Origin: Pseudomonadota bacterium
Lineage (GTDB): Bacteria; Pseudomonadota; Gammaproteobacteria; Xanthomonadales; Xanthomonadaceae
Direction of reading: 5' to 3'
DNA: 13,287 bases
Assembly (NCBI GenBank): GCA_023438325.1
Contig: JAEXRB010000320.1
Span: forward strand, 1-13,287
The notes below the pieces were generated by a model. The model was not told where the DNA came from. It searched no databases and worked only from the letters and a program-made list of their open reading frames with translations. Both the position numbers and the translations under genes were made by a program. Within the stretch, counting starts at the first letter, position 1. Each line of letters begins with the position of its first letter. Shown one piece after another: positions 10,907 to 13,287 of this stretch.

Positions 10907-13287
10907 ATCAGCCTCAGCTTCCCATCGACGCGCTGCTGCCGGCGATTTACGAATCGCTGGCAGCACATTCGCGACTGGTGCTTGAAGCTGCGCCCGGCGC
11001 CGGCAAGACCACGCGCGTGCCGCTGGCGCTGCTCGATGCGCCATGGCTTTGCGGTCAGCGCATCGTGATGCTCGAACCGCGCCGTGTTGCCGCGCGTGCC
11101 GCTGCCACCTACATGGCGCACAGTCTGGGTGAAGAAACTGGACAGACTGTCGGCTATCGCATCCGCTTCGAAAATCGCACCAGTGCCGCCACCCGCATCG
11201 AAGTGGTCACCGAAGGCATTCTCACCCGGATGATTCAGGACGATCCGATGCTCGAAGGCGTCGGCGCCATCGTGTTCGACGAGTTCCACGAACGCCATCT
11301 CGCCGGCGACCTTGGCCTCGCGCTGGCGCTCGACGTGCAGGCGCAAGTGCGCTGCGAACTGCGCATCGTGGTGATGAGTGCCACGCTCGATGGCGAAAAA
11401 CTTGCGCGCTTCCTCGATGCGCCGCGCCTCACCTCCGAAGGCCGCAGCTTTCCGGTCACGATTTCCCATCCGCCCGCGCGCCGCGACGAACCGCTCGCCG
11501 CACAAGTCCGCCGCTGCGTGGAAACCGCATTCGCCGAACATCCGGGCGACCTGCTGGTGTTCCTGCCTGGCCTGCGCGAAATCACCGATGCCATGCGCGC
11601 GCTCGATAACGCGAATCTCGCTGCCGACGTGTTCGCGTTGCACGGCGAGCTTTCCGTCGAAGCGCAAAGCGCCGTGTTGCAACCTGCCAGCGACGGGCGC
11701 CGCCGCATCGTGCTGGCGACGAACGTGGCCGAATCCTCCGTCACCCTGCCCGGCGTGCGCGTGGTGATCGATTCAGGCCTGGCGCGCGAACCGCGTTTCG
11801 ATCCGAACTCGGGCTTTCCGCGCCTGGACGTGGTGACGATTCCGCAGTCGTCCGCAGATCAGCGCGCCGGGCGTGCTGGCCGCGTCGCCGAAGGCTGGTG
11901 CTATCGCCTTTGGCCGCAGTCGCAACGGCTGGAAGCCGCACGTCGCCCGGAAATCGCGCTCACCGAACTTGCCGGGCTGGCGCTGGAACTGGCAGCGTGG
12001 GGCAGTGCTGCGTTGCGGTTCTTCGATCCGCCACCGCAAGGCGCGCTTGCCGCCGGGCGCGATCTGCTCGAACGCCTTGGTGCCCTGGCAGGCGGCAGCA
12101 TCACCTCGTTCGGCCAGCGCCTTCTGAAACTCGGCACGCATCCACGCCTCGGAGCGATGCTGCTCGCGCCGGATGGAACCGAAGACGTGGCCTTGGCCTG
12201 CGATCTTGCCGCCCTGCTGGAAGCCCGCGACCCACTCAAGGGACCGCGTCGCGACGACATCGCCGCACGCTGGCAGGCGTTGGCCGCGTTTCGCACCGGC
12301 CGCACACCACCTGATGCTTCACGCGGCGCGCTCGCGGCCATCGACCAGACGGCGAAACAATGGCGCCGCCGCCTCAGCCTGCGCACCACACCGCCCGCCG
12401 ATGTCCCCGCCCATCGTTTGGGCGATGTGCTGATGTTCGCCTTCCCCGATCGCATCGCGCATCAACTCCCGAGTGATCCGCATCGCTACGCACTCGCCAA
12501 TGGCCGCAGCGCCACCCTGATGCCAGACAGCGCGATTTACGGTGAGCCCTGGATCGTCATCGCCGAATTGCGCGATGCGGAACGCGATGCGCGCATCCAG
12601 CGCGCTGCACCGCTGGACGAAGCCGCGCTCGAACGCGCTTTCGCATCGCGCCTGGTCAGCGAAGACCGCGTGTTCTGGGATACCACCCATCACCGCATCG
12701 CAGCCCAGCGCGAACGCCGTTTCGATCGCATCGTGCTCGACGTGCGTCCCATCGCCCAGCCCGATCCTGCCCAATTCGCCGATGCCCTCGTCGATGCGGT
12801 GCGCCAGCTCGGCCCCGATGCCTTGCCGTGGACGGAATCGCTCAAACAATGGCGCGAGCGCGTCCGCTGCCTGCGCGACTGGCTGCCGGAAAATGAAGCC
12901 GAAACCCTGCCCGATCTTTCCGATGAAACCCTGATCGCCACCCTCGATGCCTGGCTCAAGCCGGTGCTGCGCGGCAAACGTCGCCTCGACGCGCTGACCG
13001 AGCAGGAACTCGGCGACGCATTGAAATCAGCCGTCGATTGGCCCACCCGCCAGAAAATCGACAGCCTTGCCCCGACGAAGATCCTCGTCCCTTCCGGCCT
13101 TGAACGCGCCATCCATTACCGCCACGGCGAATCTCCCGTACTGGCGGTGAAACTTCAGGAACTCTTCGGCCTCGCCGATACCCCGCACATCACGGCCGGC
13201 CGCATCCCGCTCACCCTGCACCTGCTCTCACCCGGCGGCCGTCCCTTGCAGGTAACGCAAGACCTCAAAGGCTTCTGGGAACGCACC
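10903..13287 (+). CDS. hrpB: ATP-dependent RNA helicase HrpB (DExH-box), C-terminus cut by the window edge
   Basis: The frame opens at the ATG that overlaps the previous stop and stays open for 795 codons to the edge, so no stop is visible. Motifs in order: Walker A PGAGKTT (31-37), EPRRVAAR (58-65), DEFHERH (126-132), SAT (159-161), LATNVAESSVTLPG (271-284) and QRAGRAGR (320-327). DEFH in place of the DEAH of HrpA, plus the long C-terminal HrpB region (LPSDPHRYAL, RHGESPVLAVKLQELFG, LLSPGGRPLQVTQDLKGFW), identify HrpB. By family length only about 25-45 residues are missing. It is a cytosolic DEAH/RHA-family helicase whose precise RNA substrate is not established for most bacteria. Confidence 0.95.
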   Translation, partial: MNQPQLPIDALLPAIYESLAAHSRLVLEAAPGAGKTTRVPLALLDAPWLCGQRIVMLEPRRVAARAAATYMAHSLGEETGQTVGYRIRFENRTSAATRIEVVTEGILTRMIQDDPMLEGVGAIVFDEFHERHLAGDLGLALALDVQAQVRCELRIVVMSATLDGEKLARFLDAPRLTSEGRSFPVTISHPPARRDEPLAAQVRRCVETAFAEHPGDLLVFLPGLREITDAMRALDNANLAADVFALHGELSVEAQSAVLQPASDGRRRIVLATNVAESSVTLPGVRVVIDSGLAREPRFDPNSGFPRLDVVTIPQSSADQRAGRAGRVAEGWCYRLWPQSQRLEAARRPEIALTELAGLALELAAWGSAALRFFDPPPQGALAAGRDLLERLGALAGGSITSFGQRLLKLGTHPRLGAMLLAPDGTEDVALACDLAALLEARDPLKGPRRDDIAARWQALAAFRTGRTPPDASRGALAAIDQTAKQWRRRLSLRTTPPADVPAHRLGDVLMFAFPDRIAHQLPSDPHRYALANGRSATLMPDSAIYGEPWIVIAELRDAERDARIQRAAPLDEAALERAFASRLVSEDRVFWDTTHHRIAAQRERRFDRIVLDVRPIAQPDPAQFADALVDAVRQLGPDALPWTESLKQWRERVRCLRDWLPENEAETLPDLSDETLIATLDAWLKPVLRGKRRLDALTEQELGDALKSAVDWPTRQKIDSLAPTKILVPSGLERAIHYRHGESPVLAVKLQELFGLADTPHITAGRIPLTLHLLSPGGRPLQVTQDLKGFWERT

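Noticed and set aside
9854..11044. Minus-strand frame of 396 codons
   Set aside because: Antisense to the FAD oxidoreductase, with no motifs; a shadow frame.
10777..11682. Minus-strand frame of 301 codons
   Set aside because: Antisense to hrpB, where the helicase motifs on the plus strand are unmistakable.
1..13287. CRISPR arrays, tRNA/rRNA genes, insertion sequences, integrases
   Set aside because: No regularly spaced repeats, no tRNA-like cloverleaf noticed, and no transposase or integrase motifs in any real gene; the apparent cassette stacking is inferred from the scar only.

Overview
The window comes from a high-GC gammaproteobacterium, most likely of the Lysobacterales/Xanthomonadales (Rhodanobacteraceae-like). 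I infer this from the overall GC bias, the HrpB helicase, the msrC/TfoX-C-domain gene pair, and a secreted protein carrying the FADGFE tail motif I associate with that group. This taxonomic call is from memory, not from a search.

Left edge (1-440): an AT-richer stretch with the start of an unrecognised membrane-anchored protein (minus strand, cut by the window edge) and several short palindromes. It abuts a TfoX C-terminal-domain gene that stops after 30 codons. That gene is translationally coupled (ATGA) to msrC, the free-methionine-R-sulfoxide reductase (435-917, minus). Divergent from msrC is bioD, dethiobiotin synthase (1004-1690, plus).

Middle (1703-9079, all minus strand): a phospholipid gene cluster reading mscS-like channel -> CDP-alcohol phosphatidyltransferase -> lysophospholipid acyltransferase (PlsC family) -> ... 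-> CdsA-family cytidylyltransferase. The first three genes are tightly coupled (ATGA and TGATG overlaps). Between the acyltransferase and the CdsA gene sit two unrelated cargo modules. One is a 564-aa secreted protein. The other is an overlapping two-gene pair: a glycine-rich hydrophobic-hairpin protein, then a predicted PD-(D/E)XK nuclease with its own hydrophobic hairpin. Between the two cargos is a scar of about 140 bp made of the first 17 codons of a second CdsA-like gene joined to the last 30 codons of a second PlsC-like gene. The order is therefore plsC - cargo 1 - [cdsA' 5' end / plsC' 3' end] - cargo 2 - cdsA. This is what stacking of two cassettes at one insertion site between plsC and cdsA would produce, and I consider it the most notable feature here.

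Right part (9302-13287, plus strand): a PYROXD2/CrtI-like FAD oxidoreductase overlaps by ATGA the start of hrpB, the ATP-dependent DExH-box helicase, which runs off the right edge.

No tRNA, rRNA, CRISPR array, transposase or integrase was seen. The nuclease/membrane pair is a candidate undescribed defence or conflict module; that function is inference only.
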